Positions 45,730 through 55,096 of a stretch of DNA of 64,000 bases are shown piece after piece. Every line of letters begins with the position of its first letter. The stretch's first letter is position 1. This DNA is from Burkholderiaceae bacterium. Lineage in GTDB: Bacteria; Pseudomonadota; Gammaproteobacteria; Burkholderiales; Burkholderiaceae. The stretch is taken from contig JAJPEN010000062.1 in assembly GCA_021166835.1 (NCBI GenBank), positions 84,145 through 148,144 on the forward strand, read 5' to 3'. Below the pieces are notes generated by a model, which had not been told where the DNA came from, did not search any database, and saw nothing but the letters and a program-made list of their open reading frames with translations. Position numbers and translations under genes: made by a program.

Positions 45730-47240
45730 GCGAAGGCAGGACCATCTCGCTGAGCCTCGTTTCGCATACCAACGTCGGCAAGACGACGCTCGCACGCACA
45801 CTGCTCGGCCGCGACATCGGCATCGTGCGCGACGAGGCGCACGTCACCGAGGCGGCCGAGGAGCACACGCTCGCGCAGACCGCGCAGGGCGATCGCCTGA
45901 CCCTGTGGGACACGCCGGGATTCGGCGACAGCGCGCGCCTGGCGCGCCGGCTCGAATCGGCCGGCGACCCGATCGGCTGGTTCGTCGGACAGGTCTGGGA
46001 CCGTTTTCGCGATCGCGCGCTGTGGGCGAACCAGCAGGCCGTGCGCAACGTGCGCGAACGCGCCGACGTCGTGCTCTACCTGGTGAACGCGTCCGAGCCG
46101 CTGGGACAGGCGCGATACATCGACGACGAGATGCGCGTGCTCGACTGGATCGGAAAGCCGGTGATCGTGCTGCTCAACCAGCTCGGGCCACCGCGGCGCG
46201 CATCCGAGGAGGATGCCGAACTCGACGAATGGCGTCGTCATCTGTCGCGGGCGCGCTCGGTTCGCAACGTGCTGCCGCTCGACGCCTTCGCGCGCTGCTG
46301 GGTGCAGGAAGCGACGCTGCTGCGCGCGATCGCCGACCTGCTGCCGGCCGAATCGCGGGCGGCCTGCCGGCGCCTGATCGACGAGTGGGTGAGTTCGCGA
46401 CGGCACGTCTTCGATGCATCGATCGACACGCTCGCGCAGGCGCTCGCCCGCATCGCCGCCGATCGTGAAGAGATTGCCGACGCCGGAATGCTCGGACGCC
46501 TGCGCGATGCCGCGCAGGCATTCACCCGTGCACCGACGGGCGCTGCGGACACGGTGCCGGCCGCGCGAAGACAGGCGATGCGCGCGCTCGCACAACGCCT
46601 GGACGAGTCGATGCGCGCGGCCACCGATCGACTGATCGCACTGCACGGACTCGGCGGCCACGCGTCGGCCGACATCATCGAGCGTCTCGCCGAGCACTAC
46701 AAGGTCAGCAGCAAGTTGCCCGAAGGCAGGGCCGCAGTGCTCGGCGGCGTCCTGACCGGCGCGCTGGCCGGCTTGAAGGCCGACCTTGCCACCGGCGGCT
46801 TCAGTTTCGGCGCCGGGATCCTCGGCGGCAGCCTGCTCGGGGCAATGGGAGCATTCGGCCTGGCGCGCGGCTACAACCTGGTGCGCGGCGGCCCCGCACC
46901 GGCGGTGGCGTGGAGCGACGCCGTGCTCGACGAATCCGCGGCGGCCGCGCTGCTCGCCTACCTCGCCGTCGCACACTACGGCCGAGGCCGCGGCGACTGG
47001 AGCGCCTCCGAGCATCCGGAGCACTGGCGCGAGGTCGTGCAATCGGTGCTGAAGACGCATCACGAGATCTTCGAGCATGCGTGGTCGCTGCGCGGCGAAG
47101 AAGGCGGCGACGCAATGCTGGCGTCGGCGCTGCGCCCTGCGCTCGGCGGCGCTGCGCTCGACGTGCTCGCACGCCTTTATCCGGCTGGCGTGCGCGACTC
47201 GCGGCTCGTCGTTCCGGATCCCGTGCACGACGCCGCGTGA
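45726..47240 (+). CDS. DUF3482 GTPase, partner of DUF2868 protein
   Basis: The 504-residue protein has an N-terminal GTPase domain: G1 SHTNVGKTTL (about 13-22), G3 LWDTPGFGD, and G4-like LLNQLG (N-Q-L-G in place of NKxD). The C-terminal half (about 290-480) is the DUF3482 domain with a hydrophobic hairpin (AAVLGGVLTGALAGLKADLA, GAGILGGSLLGAMGAFG). It is probably membrane-associated. The altered G4 motif is common in this family. Function is unknown; membrane remodelling or stress is a guess. Confidence 0.85.
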   Translation: MSEGRTISLSLVSHTNVGKTTLARTLLGRDIGIVRDEAHVTEAAEEHTLAQTAQGDRLTLWDTPGFGDSARLARRLESAGDPIGWFVGQVWDRFRDRALWANQQAVRNVRERADVVLYLVNASEPLGQARYIDDEMRVLDWIGKPVIVLLNQLGPPRRASEEDAELDEWRRHLSRARSVRNVLPLDAFARCWVQEATLLRAIADLLPAESRAACRRLIDEWVSSRRHVFDASIDTLAQALARIAADREEIADAGMLGRLRDAAQAFTRAPTGAADTVPAARRQAMRALAQRLDESMRAATDRLIALHGLGGHASADIIERLAEHYKVSSKLPEGRAAVLGGVLTGALAGLKADLATGGFSFGAGILGGSLLGAMGAFGLARGYNLVRGGPAPAVAWSDAVLDESAAAALLAYLAVAHYGRGRGDWSASEHPEHWREVVQSVLKTHHEIFEHAWSLRGEEGGDAMLASALRPALGGAALDVLARLYPAGVRDSRLVVPDPVHDAA

Positions 47241-47440
47241 ACGGGCGGCCCGGACGCCGTTCTTGCCGCGGGCGCGGCGCTTGCTGCCGTTCGTCGCCTC
47301 CCGCGCGACGCCCCGTTGTCGTCGTCCGACGCAGGCTGCAGCATGTGGCTCACGTTCCGGCAGTCGCCGGGCGTATACTGCTCGCGCTTTTCACGGGCGT
47401 CCGAACGATGGGCGCCGAGCCGAGTTCGCCGGAGTCCGAT

Positions 47441-47821
47441 ATGCGCTCGACCCGTTTCCCGATCTCCCGTCTCGCTTCCCTGGCCGTCGCAGCCGTCGCG
47501 GCTTCGCTGCCCCTGTCGACATCGGCGGCCGATTCCGCCGACGCACCGAACTTCAATCCGCACAATTTCAAGCTCCTGAAGGGCGTCTATCGCTGCGAGC
47601 TGAACCGCAACGTCGACGTCGAACAGGTCTCGCCGGACATGCAGAGCGCAGTCCTGCGATTCGACAAGAAGGAATACAAGATGAAGGCGGTGCTCGCGCG
47701 AAGCGGCGCACTGCGCTACGAGGACCCCCAGTCGGGCCTCGTCTGGCTGATCATCGCCAGCAAGTCGATGCTGCTCGACACCAAGCACGGGAAGCAGCTG
47801 GCGAACGAATGCAGGACGTAA
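47441..47821 (+). CDS. MliC-like C-type lysozyme inhibitor, exported
   Basis: The 126-residue precursor has a signal peptide (about 1-30, LASLAVAAVAASLPLSTSAA) and a C-terminal MliC domain: YRCE near residue 50, then RFDKKEYKMKAVLARSGALRY, GLVWLIIASKSMLL and a last cysteine (NECRT) for the disulfide. MliC proteins protect the cell wall from lysozymes. No lipobox is seen, so it is periplasmic rather than a lipoprotein. GGAG (47430-47433) is seven bases before ATG 47441, and a TATACT at 47374-47379 may be its -10. Confidence 0.75.
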   Translation: MRSTRFPISRLASLAVAAVAASLPLSTSAADSADAPNFNPHNFKLLKGVYRCELNRNVDVEQVSPDMQSAVLRFDKKEYKMKAVLARSGALRYEDPQSGLVWLIIASKSMLLDTKHGKQLANECRT

Positions 47822-47896
47822 AGGGTGAAGGGTGAAGGGGTCCACCCTCACGCCGCGCTGCGCGGCGCCGCTCAGTCCCCTTCACCCTTGACCCTT
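47821..47896. repeat. Large inverted repeat after MliC-like gene
   Basis: Left arm 47821-47840 (repeated GGGTGAA units) and right arm 47877-47896 are complementary at 19 of 20 positions. A GC-rich inner stem GCCGCG/CGCGGC (47852-47866) sits in the loop. It lies directly after the TAA stop of the MliC-like gene and before the second importer operon. A smaller relative is at 30132-30191. It may be a terminator and a dispersed extragenic repeat. Confidence 0.75.
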
Positions 47897-47972
47897 CACT
47901 TCCCCCTATTGCATCCCCCGCGGGGATAGCCGAGACTGCGCGGCTGGGTAACAACATGTCCAACTCCCGCGC

Positions 47973-48821
47973 GTGTCGATCCTCGAGTCCGTTTCGCCCG
48001 AGCGGGATCTGCTGCAGGTCGAGAACCTCACGCTCGCCTTCGGCGGCGTGCAGGCGCTGAGCGGCGTCGGCTTCTCGGTTGCACCCGGCAGCATCACGTC
48101 GGTGATCGGGCCGAACGGCGCCGGCAAGACGTCGCTGTTCAATACGATCTCCGGCTTCTACCGGCCGGCGCACGGATCGATCCGCTTCGAAGGGCGCGAC
48201 ATCACTCGCCTGCCCGCGCCGAAACGCGCCGCACGCGGGCTGGCGCGCAGCTTCCAGAACATCGCGCTCTTCCGCGGGATGACCGTGCTCGACAACATCA
48301 AGCTCGGCCGGCACTGCCACCTGCGCACCAACATATTCGACGCTCTGGTCTATTTCGGTCGCGCGCGGCGCGAGGAGATGCGACTGCGCGCCGAGATCGA
48401 GGAACGCGTGATCGACTTCCTCGAGATCGACCACATCCGCCATGCGCCGGTCGCGTCGCTGCCCTACGGGCTGCAGAAGCGCGTCGAAATGGCGCGCGCG
48501 CTGGCAATGCAGCCGAAGATCGTGCTGCTCGACGAACCCGTCGCGGGGATGAACCGCGAGGAAACCGAGGACATGGCGCGCTTCATCCTCGACCTGCGCG
48601 CCGAATGGGGCGTCACCGTGCTGATGGTCGAGCATGACATGGGGATGGTGATGGACCTCTCCGATCACGTCGTCGTGCTCAACTTCGGCCAGGTGATCGC
48701 GCACGGCACTCCCGCGCAGGTGCAGAACGACCCGGAGGTCATTCGCGCCTACCTCGGCTCCGCTCGCGTCGAGGAGTTGCGCCAGCGTCTGGTCGGTGCG
48801 CGAGCGGAGTGCGCCGCGTGA
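47973..48821 (+). CDS. LivG-type ATPase, importer cluster 2
   Basis: The 282-residue ATPase has Walker A GPNGAGKTS (about 50-58), the family's GLARSFQNIALFRGMTVLDNI, signature LPYGLQKRVEMARAL and Walker B IVLLDEPVAGMN. GTG 47973 is the only start that fits the N-terminus; it has no strong ribosome binding site. First of five importer genes followed by an acyl-CoA synthetase. The ending overlaps the permease start by ATGA/GTGA. Confidence 0.9.
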   Translation: MSILESVSPERDLLQVENLTLAFGGVQALSGVGFSVAPGSITSVIGPNGAGKTSLFNTISGFYRPAHGSIRFEGRDITRLPAPKRAARGLARSFQNIALFRGMTVLDNIKLGRHCHLRTNIFDALVYFGRARREEMRLRAEIEERVIDFLEIDHIRHAPVASLPYGLQKRVEMARALAMQPKIVLLDEPVAGMNREETEDMARFILDLRAEWGVTVLMVEHDMGMVMDLSDHVVVLNFGQVIAHGTPAQVQNDPEVIRAYLGSARVEELRQRLVGARAECAA

Positions 48822-49702
48822 GTTTCGACTGGCTGTTCCTGCTCGAGATCTCGCTCGCCGGGCTCGGAACCGGCGCACTGTACGCGCTGACCGGACTCGC
48901 CTTCGTCGTCATCTACAAGGCCACGCGCGTGGTGAACCTGGCGATCGGCGAGATGCTGATGGTCGGCGCCTACGTATTCTTCGCGTTCGCCGCCGGTTGG
49001 GCATTGCCCGCCTGGCTGGCGGTCGTCGCCGCCATCGTCGGCGGCGGCCTGCTCGGTGCGATCGTCGAGCGCACGATGATCCGGCCGATGCTCGGCGAAT
49101 CGCCGATCTCGGTGTTCATGGTCACCGTCGGACTGGGCTCGATCCTCGTCGGACTCGTGGAATTGATCTGGACCGCCGATCCGCGCCGGCTCCCCGAGTT
49201 CCTGCCCAACGATCCGATCTTCGTAGGCGACGCCTACGTTTCGCCGAAGGTGTTCTACGGCTTCTGCGTCGCCGCGCTGCTGATCACGACGATGCTGATC
49301 GTGTTCCGCTACTGGCGCGGCGGCGTGGCGCTGCGCGCGACCGCCTCCGACCAGGCGGCGGCGTATTCCATGGGCATCGACGTGCCGCGCGTGTTCTCGC
49401 TGTCGTGGATCGTCGCCGGCATGATCGCTGCCATCGCCGGGGTGGTGGTCGGCGCGATCGGCGGCATCTCCTCGACGATGGGCATCTTCGGCCTGACCGT
49501 TCTCGTCGTCGTGATCTTCGGCGGGCTCGACAGCATCGCCGGCGCGCTCGTCGGTGGATTGTTCATCGGACTCGTAGAGGCGTGGGCCGGGGCGTACCTG
49601 GGCGGCGAATTCAAGGTGCTCGCCGTCTTCACGCTGCTCGTGCTGATCCTGATGGTGCGCCCCTACGGCCTGTTCGGCACTCACGAAATCGAACGACTGT
49701 GA
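48818..49702 (+). CDS. LivH-type permease, importer cluster 2
   Basis: The 294-residue permease has GTGALYALTGLAFVVIYKATRVVNLAIGEMLM in its first helices (positions about 15-45), RATASDQAAAYSMGID and the conserved VVVIFGGLDSIAGALVGG near the end. Start GTG 48818 overlaps the LivG-type stop. It forms the membrane channel with the LivM-type protein encoded next. Confidence 0.92.
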   Translation: MSFDWLFLLEISLAGLGTGALYALTGLAFVVIYKATRVVNLAIGEMLMVGAYVFFAFAAGWALPAWLAVVAAIVGGGLLGAIVERTMIRPMLGESPISVFMVTVGLGSILVGLVELIWTADPRRLPEFLPNDPIFVGDAYVSPKVFYGFCVAALLITTMLIVFRYWRGGVALRATASDQAAAYSMGIDVPRVFSLSWIVAGMIAAIAGVVVGAIGGISSTMGIFGLTVLVVVIFGGLDSIAGALVGGLFIGLVEAWAGAYLGGEFKVLAVFTLLVLILMVRPYGLFGTHEIERL

Positions 49703-49730
49703 CCGAAGCGACGCAGCGACGGAGGCCGGG

Positions 49731-50771
49731 TTGCGCATAGGCCTCGCCCGACCGGACTACTACGCCGACGAGGCGCTGATCGACTCGCCGACGCGGTGGG
49801 CGTGGATCGGCGTGCTGTTCGGCGCGCTCGTCGCATTTCCGTTCGTCGCCAACGAGTACTGGCTGTACCTGGCGTGCCTGGTCGGCATCCACGTGGCCAG
49901 CGCCACCGGCCTGAACATACTCACCGGCTACACCGGACTCGTCAGCCTCGGCCAGGCGGCGTTCATGGGCATGGGCGCATACACGGTGGCGGTGCTGCAG
50001 GCGCGCTGGGGCACACCGGCGCACCTGAACCTTGTCGCGGGGGGCGTGGTCGCGATGCTCGGCGGCCTGGTCGTCGGCATCCCGTCGCTGCGCGTCAAGG
50101 GGCTGTATCTGGCGATCGCGACGATCGCCGCCTCGTTCATCGCGCATTTCGTCTTCGCCAACTGGGATTCGGTCACCGGCGGAACCGCCGGCCTGACCGT
50201 CGAACCGGCACGCTTCTTCGACATCGCGCTCGACACCTCGTTTCGCATCTACTGGCTGATCGTGCCGCTGACGGTGGCGATGGTCGTCGGCGCGGCGAAC
50301 GTGTTTCGCACGCGGATCGGCCGCGCGTTCATCGCGATCCGCGACCGCGACATCTCCGCCGAAGTGCTGGGCATTCCGCTGCTGCGCTACAAGTTGCTGT
50401 CGTTCGCCGTCTCGTCGTTCTACGCGGGCGTCGCGGGCGGGTTGTGGGCGTATTTCTTCCGCGTGGTGACGCCGGAGAGCTTTCCGCTGATCTTGTCGAT
50501 CTTCTACCTGGCGGCGATCATCGTCGGCGGCATGGGGACGATCCTCGGCAGCATCCTCGGCGCGGCCTTCATGGCGATGGTGCCCGAACTACTCAAGCTC
50601 GTCGTCGGCTGGCTGCCGCTGGGGGCGAACGCGACGCTCGTGCTGTCACCGGTGCGAACGATCGTCTTCGGCGCGCTGATCGTCGGATTCCTCGTCTTCG
50701 AACCACAGGGACTGGCGGAGATCTGGCGGCGCGTGCGACGCTTCTTTCACCTGTATCCGTTCCGCACCTGA
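49731..50771 (+). CDS. LivM-type permease, importer cluster 2
   Basis: The 346-residue permease shows GLNILTGYTGLVSLGQAAFMGMG, RDRDISAEVLGIPLLRYKL and IIVGGMGTILGSILGAAF. The unusual TTG start at 49731 is supported by GGAGG (49721-49725) five bases before it and by a reading frame that fits the family from there. Unlike importer cluster 1, the permease and ATPase are separate proteins. Confidence 0.9.
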   Translation: MRIGLARPDYYADEALIDSPTRWAWIGVLFGALVAFPFVANEYWLYLACLVGIHVASATGLNILTGYTGLVSLGQAAFMGMGAYTVAVLQARWGTPAHLNLVAGGVVAMLGGLVVGIPSLRVKGLYLAIATIAASFIAHFVFANWDSVTGGTAGLTVEPARFFDIALDTSFRIYWLIVPLTVAMVVGAANVFRTRIGRAFIAIRDRDISAEVLGIPLLRYKLLSFAVSSFYAGVAGGLWAYFFRVVTPESFPLILSIFYLAAIIVGGMGTILGSILGAAFMAMVPELLKLVVGWLPLGANATLVLSPVRTIVFGALIVGFLVFEPQGLAEIWRRVRRFFHLYPFRT

Positions 50772-50832
50772 GCACGGCACCCGACCCACACCACCCGGCT
50801 CCACCCGATCCGGGAACACAAGGAGGAACACG

Positions 50833-52023
50833 ATGACCATCTCGAAAACCCGTCGCAACGCCGTCGGCGCCATCGCCGCCGCCACCGGCCTGGCGCTCGC
50901 GCCGAAAGCGGCATTCGCGCAGTCCGCAGGCGAGGACATCGTCCTCGGCGGATCGATCCCGATGACCGGGGTGTTCGCCTTCGCCGGCATCGGCATCCAC
51001 GCCGGCATCCAGGACTGCGTGAAGATCGTCAACGAGGCCGGCGGCATCCAGGGCCGCAAGCTGCGCTACGTGCCGGAAGACACCGCGTACAAGGTCGACG
51101 CGTCGGTGGCCGCGTTCAAGAAGATCACGAGCCAGGAAAAGGTCACCTTCTACTACGGCGACTCGACCGCCTTCGCCAAGACGATCAACCCCGAACTGGA
51201 ACGGATGGGTTCGATCCTGATGGCGGGAGCATCGTTCGCCAGCGAGATCAACGATCCGAAGAAGTTTCCGCACCAGTTCCTCGTCGGACCCGACTACACC
51301 GAGATGTTCGGCATCCTGCTGCGCCACATCGCGAAGGAGAAGCCGGGCGCGAAGGTGGCCTTCGTCTACTCCGACAGCGAGTTCGGCCGCGACCCGATCG
51401 AGAAGAGCCGCGCGGCGGCGAAGAAGCTGGGGCTGAGCGTCAGCGGCGAGATCATGACGCCCCCGGGAAGCGTCGACGTCTCGGCCGAGGTCATCAAGCT
51501 GCGCCGCGCCGCGCCCGACTACACGATCTTCCACGGCTACGTGCTCGCGCCGATTCCCGAGTTCATCGGACAGGCGCGACAGATGGGGATGAAGAGCCAC
51601 TTCATGGGCACGTTCTGGACCATGGACAACTCGATGGTCATGAAGATGGGCGAGGCCGCCGAAGGCTTCATGGGCGTGATGCCGTTCCGTTACTACTACG
51701 ACACCGAAGGAAAGGCGCCGATGCTCGAGAAGATCCGGCAGATGCGCCCCGAATACCAGAGCAACGCGTACATGCAGGGCTTCCTGACGACGATGCTGTT
51801 CGCCGAGGCCGCCAAGCGCACGCTCGCGGCCGGCAAGCCGCTGAACGGCGACAACCTGAAGGAGGCGCTGAACTCGATCCGCGACTTCGATACCGGCGGC
51901 ATCATCGGCGTGCCGATCTCCATCACCGGGAACTCGATCCCGGTGGGCCGCATCTACCGCGCCGACGTCAAGCAGCAGAAGATGCTGCCGGCATCCGACT
52001 GGATCGTCCTCGACCGAACGTGA
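50833..52023 (+). CDS. Periplasmic substrate-binding protein, importer cluster 2
   Basis: The 396-residue precursor has a signal peptide with a twin arginine (SKTRRNAVGAIAAATG, cleavage near AFA-QS at about residue 32), then a Peripla_BP_6 fold (GGSIPMTGVFAFAGIGIHAG, FYYGDSTAFAKTI, AFVYSDSEFGRDPIE). AGGAGG precedes ATG 50833. Together with the acyl-CoA synthetase at the end of the operon it suggests import of an organic acid that is then activated. The ligand is unknown. Confidence 0.92.
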   Translation: MTISKTRRNAVGAIAAATGLALAPKAAFAQSAGEDIVLGGSIPMTGVFAFAGIGIHAGIQDCVKIVNEAGGIQGRKLRYVPEDTAYKVDASVAAFKKITSQEKVTFYYGDSTAFAKTINPELERMGSILMAGASFASEINDPKKFPHQFLVGPDYTEMFGILLRHIAKEKPGAKVAFVYSDSEFGRDPIEKSRAAAKKLGLSVSGEIMTPPGSVDVSAEVIKLRRAAPDYTIFHGYVLAPIPEFIGQARQMGMKSHFMGTFWTMDNSMVMKMGEAAEGFMGVMPFRYYYDTEGKAPMLEKIRQMRPEYQSNAYMQGFLTTMLFAEAAKRTLAAGKPLNGDNLKEALNSIRDFDTGGIIGVPISITGNSIPVGRIYRADVKQQKMLPASDWIVLDRT

Positions 52024-52868
52024 ACGACGACGCCGTCCTCGAAGTCGAGAACATCGAGGTCATCTACAACCGTGCGGTGCAGGCTCTGCACGGGCTGTCG
52101 CTCGCCGTGCCGCGCGGCGCGATCGTCGCGCTGCTCGGCTCCAACGGCGCGGGCAAGTCGACGACGCTCAAGGCGGTGTCGAACCTGCTCGCGCTCGAGG
52201 ACGGCGAGCTGACGCGCGGCACGGTGCGTTTCGACGGCGCCGACACCGTTCGACGACGTCCGCACGAACTCGTGCGCGCGGGGCTCTTCCACGTGATGGA
52301 GGGGCGCCGCGTGTTCGAGGACCTGACGGTGGAAGAGAACCTGTCGGCGGCCACCTACGCGCTGGGCGGCCGCGACAAAGGCAACGGCGCGGGCGGCAGC
52401 CGTGCCGGCGCCGGCAAGTCTCGCGACAAGTTCGATCTCGTCTACGAATACTTCCCCCGACTGCACGAACGTCGCCGCGGCCTGGCCGGCTACCTGTCGG
52501 GCGGCGAGCAACAGATGCTGGCGATCGGCCGCGCGCTGATCGCGCGTCCGACGCTGATGCTGCTGGACGAGCCGTCGCTGGGGCTGTCGCCGCTACTGGT
52601 CGAGGAGATCTTCTCGATCATCGCGCGCATCAACGCCGAACAGCGCGTGTCGATGCTGCTGGTCGAGCAGAACGCGTCGGTCGCGCTCGCCGTGGCGAGC
52701 TACGGCTACATCATGGAGAACGGCAAGATCGTCATCGACGGCGCGGCCGAGCGCCTCGCCGCCGATCCCGACGTGCGCGAGTTCTATCTCGGCATGGGCG
52801 GCGCCGGCGAGGCGCGCAGCTACCGCGCGATCAAGCACTACAAGCGGCGCAAGCGATGGCTGTCGTGA
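52020..52868 (+). CDS. LivF-type ATPase, importer cluster 2
   Basis: The 282-residue ATPase has Walker A GSNGAGKST (about 38-46), signature LSGGEQQMLAIGRAL and Walker B LMLLDEPSLGLSP. A Gly/Ala-rich insertion with GGSRAGAGKSRDKF lies at about residues 120-140, and a basic tail YKRRKRWLS ends the protein. It starts with GTG overlapping the previous stop and overlaps the following synthetase by 13 bases. Confidence 0.91.
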   Translation: MNDDAVLEVENIEVIYNRAVQALHGLSLAVPRGAIVALLGSNGAGKSTTLKAVSNLLALEDGELTRGTVRFDGADTVRRRPHELVRAGLFHVMEGRRVFEDLTVEENLSAATYALGGRDKGNGAGGSRAGAGKSRDKFDLVYEYFPRLHERRRGLAGYLSGGEQQMLAIGRALIARPTLMLLDEPSLGLSPLLVEEIFSIIARINAEQRVSMLLVEQNASVALAVASYGYIMENGKIVIDGAAERLAADPDVREFYLGMGGAGEARSYRAIKHYKRRKRWLS

Positions 52869-54685
52869 ACCCGCTGCAGAATCCATTACCGGAGCGCACG
52901 CTCGCCCAGATGCTGTGCGAGCAGGCGCGCACGCACCCGACGCAGGTCGCGATCCGGCAGAAGGACTACGGCATCTGGAAGCCGATCGACTGGGCGACCT
53001 GGCTCGAACGCTCGCGGCGCATCGGGCACGGATTGCGGGCGTTCGGACTGAGCGAGCGCGGACACGTCGCCGTACTGTCGGAGAACCGTATCGAATGGGT
53101 GCTCGCCCAGCTCGGCGCGAGCCTGGTCGGCGGCGTCACCGTCGGCGTCTATCCGACGAGCCCCAGCCCGGAAGTCGCCTACGTGCTCGCCCACGCCGAC
53201 GTCGAGATCGTCGTCTGCGAGGACCAGGAGCAGACCGACAAGGTGATCGCGGCGCGCGCGCAGCTGCCGCGGCTGAAGAAGATCGTCGTCGTCGAACGCA
53301 AGGGCCTGCGCAACACCTCCGACGAGCACCGCGACCTGCTCGTGGCTTTCGACGAGCTCGAGGCGATCGGCGCGAAGCACGAGGCCGCGAACCCGAAGCT
53401 CATCGACGACGTGCTCGCCGCGCAGACGCTCGACGACGTCGCGCTGATGATCTACACGTCGGGCTCCACCGGCAAGCCGAAAGGCGCGATGATCAGCTAT
53501 CGCAACGTCCGCGGCGTCGTGCCGGGCATCGTCGATCGGCTCGGCATCGGCGCGCGCACGACGCACCTGTCGTACCTGCCGCTGTGCCACGTCGCCGAGC
53601 AGATGCTCACGACCTTCGTGCCGATCTACGTCGGCTCGCAGGTGGCTTTCGGCGAATCGATCCGCACCGTGCAGGAAGACCTGCGCGAAATCGCCCCGAC
53701 GATGTTTCTCGGCGTTCCGCGCATCTGGGAGAAGATGCACGCGTCGATCCTGATCCGCATGCAGGAGACGGGCCGGCTGCGCCGCGCGCTGTTCGAGCGG
53801 GCGATGCGTGCCTGCGAGCCCTTCGCGGAGAAGGCCGCATCGCAACGCAGCCTCGGCGAGCGCGCGCGCTTCGCTGTGTCGTACTGGCTCGTGTTTCGCG
53901 CGCTGCAGAATTTCATCGGCCTGCGTCGCGTGCGCGTGGCGCTCACCGGTGCCGCACCGATCCCGGCCGCGGTGATCCGCTTCTTCCGCACGCTCGGCGT
54001 GCCGCTGGTCGAGGTCTACGGACTCACGGAATCCACCGGCATGATCACCGGCCAGCGGCTCGACGCGGTGCGCATCGGCACGGTGGGCGAAGCCACGCTC
54101 GGCGTCGAGCACCGGATCGGCCCTTGCGGAGAACTGCTCGTTCGCGGCGACGTCGTCTTCGCCGGCTACTACCGCAACCCCGAGGCGACCGCCGAGACGA
54201 TCCGGGACGGATGGCTGCACACCGGCGACGTCGTCCAGGAAGAGCACGGGCAGTTGCGCATCGTCGATCGGCTGAAGGACGTGATGATCACCGCCGGCGG
54301 CAAGAACATCACGCCGTCGGAGATCGAGAACGCCGTGAAGTCGAGTCCTTACGTGCGCGAATGCATCGTCATCGGCGACCGTCGTCGCTTCGTCTGTGCG
54401 CTGATCCAGATCGACTTCGATACGGTGTCGAGATGGGCCGAGTCGCAGCGCATCGCGTTCACGCACTTCCGCTCGCTCGCCGAGCATCCACGCGTGCGCG
54501 AACTGATCGGGCAGGAGGTCGAGCGTGCCAACGCGGGCCTCGCGGAGGTCTCGCGGATCCGCCGTTTCCACCTGCTCGCGAAGGAGCTCGACCACGACGA
54601 CGGCGAGGTCACGGCGACGATGAAGGTGCGCCGCGCGAGTATCCAGTCGGCGTACGCGAAGGAAATCGAGCTGTTGTACGCCTGA
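52856..54685 (+). CDS. AMP-forming long-chain/aryl acyl-CoA synthetase
   Basis: The 609-residue enzyme has the AMP-binding core MIYTSGSTGKPKGAMISY (about 198-215), LTGAAPIPAAVIRFF, VEVYGLTESTG and the hinge/C-lobe DRLKDVMITAGGKNITPSEIE with its catalytic lysine region. It resembles the FadD15-like class. It forms an acyl-CoA from an acid, ATP and CoA. The gene overlaps the importer's last ATPase, so the imported acid is probably its substrate. The N-terminal residues of the partial ligase at 1-281 are similar in style, but the two are distinct genes. Confidence 0.92.
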   Translation: MAVVNPLQNPLPERTLAQMLCEQARTHPTQVAIRQKDYGIWKPIDWATWLERSRRIGHGLRAFGLSERGHVAVLSENRIEWVLAQLGASLVGGVTVGVYPTSPSPEVAYVLAHADVEIVVCEDQEQTDKVIAARAQLPRLKKIVVVERKGLRNTSDEHRDLLVAFDELEAIGAKHEAANPKLIDDVLAAQTLDDVALMIYTSGSTGKPKGAMISYRNVRGVVPGIVDRLGIGARTTHLSYLPLCHVAEQMLTTFVPIYVGSQVAFGESIRTVQEDLREIAPTMFLGVPRIWEKMHASILIRMQETGRLRRALFERAMRACEPFAEKAASQRSLGERARFAVSYWLVFRALQNFIGLRRVRVALTGAAPIPAAVIRFFRTLGVPLVEVYGLTESTGMITGQRLDAVRIGTVGEATLGVEHRIGPCGELLVRGDVVFAGYYRNPEATAETIRDGWLHTGDVVQEEHGQLRIVDRLKDVMITAGGKNITPSEIENAVKSSPYVRECIVIGDRRRFVCALIQIDFDTVSRWAESQRIAFTHFRSLAEHPRVRELIGQEVERANAGLAEVSRIRRFHLLAKELDHDDGEVTATMKVRRASIQSAYAKEIELLYA

Positions 54686-54688
54686 CTA

Positions 54689-55096
54689 TCAGGCCGCGGC
54701 TGCCTTCGCACGCTTGGCCTGCAAGCGCTGCGCGGTCTTCTCCAGTCCGACGACGAAGCGGCTGTGCCTGCCGCGCGCGACTTCCTCCACGGCGTCGCGT
54801 GCCGAGAACTCGAAGGTGACCGCAGGGCCGGCGACTTCCGCCACCCGGACGGTGATCTCTACCCACATGCCGAGCAGCGTCGCACCCACGTGATCGAACT
54901 CGACGCGCGTGCCCACCGAATCCTTGCCTTCACCGATATGCGGCAGGATCAGTTCGCGGCAGGCGACCTCGACGTCGTAGAGCAGGCTGGGCGTGGAGTA
55001 CACGCGCAGATCCTCGCCCATGAAGCCGATCGTGCGGCCCTGGTCGACGACGATGCGGGAGGTGGCGCTCAGGCCGGGTTTCAATTCGTCGCTCAC
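54689..55096 (-). CDS. FlK-like hotdog thioesterase
   Basis: The 135-residue hotdog-fold protein has GLSATSRIVVDQGRTIGFMG (N-terminal strand and lid) and TRVEFDHVGATLLGMWVEITVRV, like the fluoroacetyl-CoA thioesterase FlK family with its conserved H in DHVGAT. It hydrolyses an acyl-CoA. GTG 55096 overlaps the stop of the synthetase encoded upstream. It ends three bases from the convergent acyl-CoA synthetase. Its closeness to an NDP-forming synthetase suggests both act on the same acyl-CoA. Confidence 0.8.
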   Translation of the reverse strand: MSDELKPGLSATSRIVVDQGRTIGFMGEDLRVYSTPSLLYDVEVACRELILPHIGEGKDSVGTRVEFDHVGATLLGMWVEITVRVAEVAGPAVTFEFSARDAVEEVARGRHSRFVVGLEKTAQRLQAKRAKAAAA

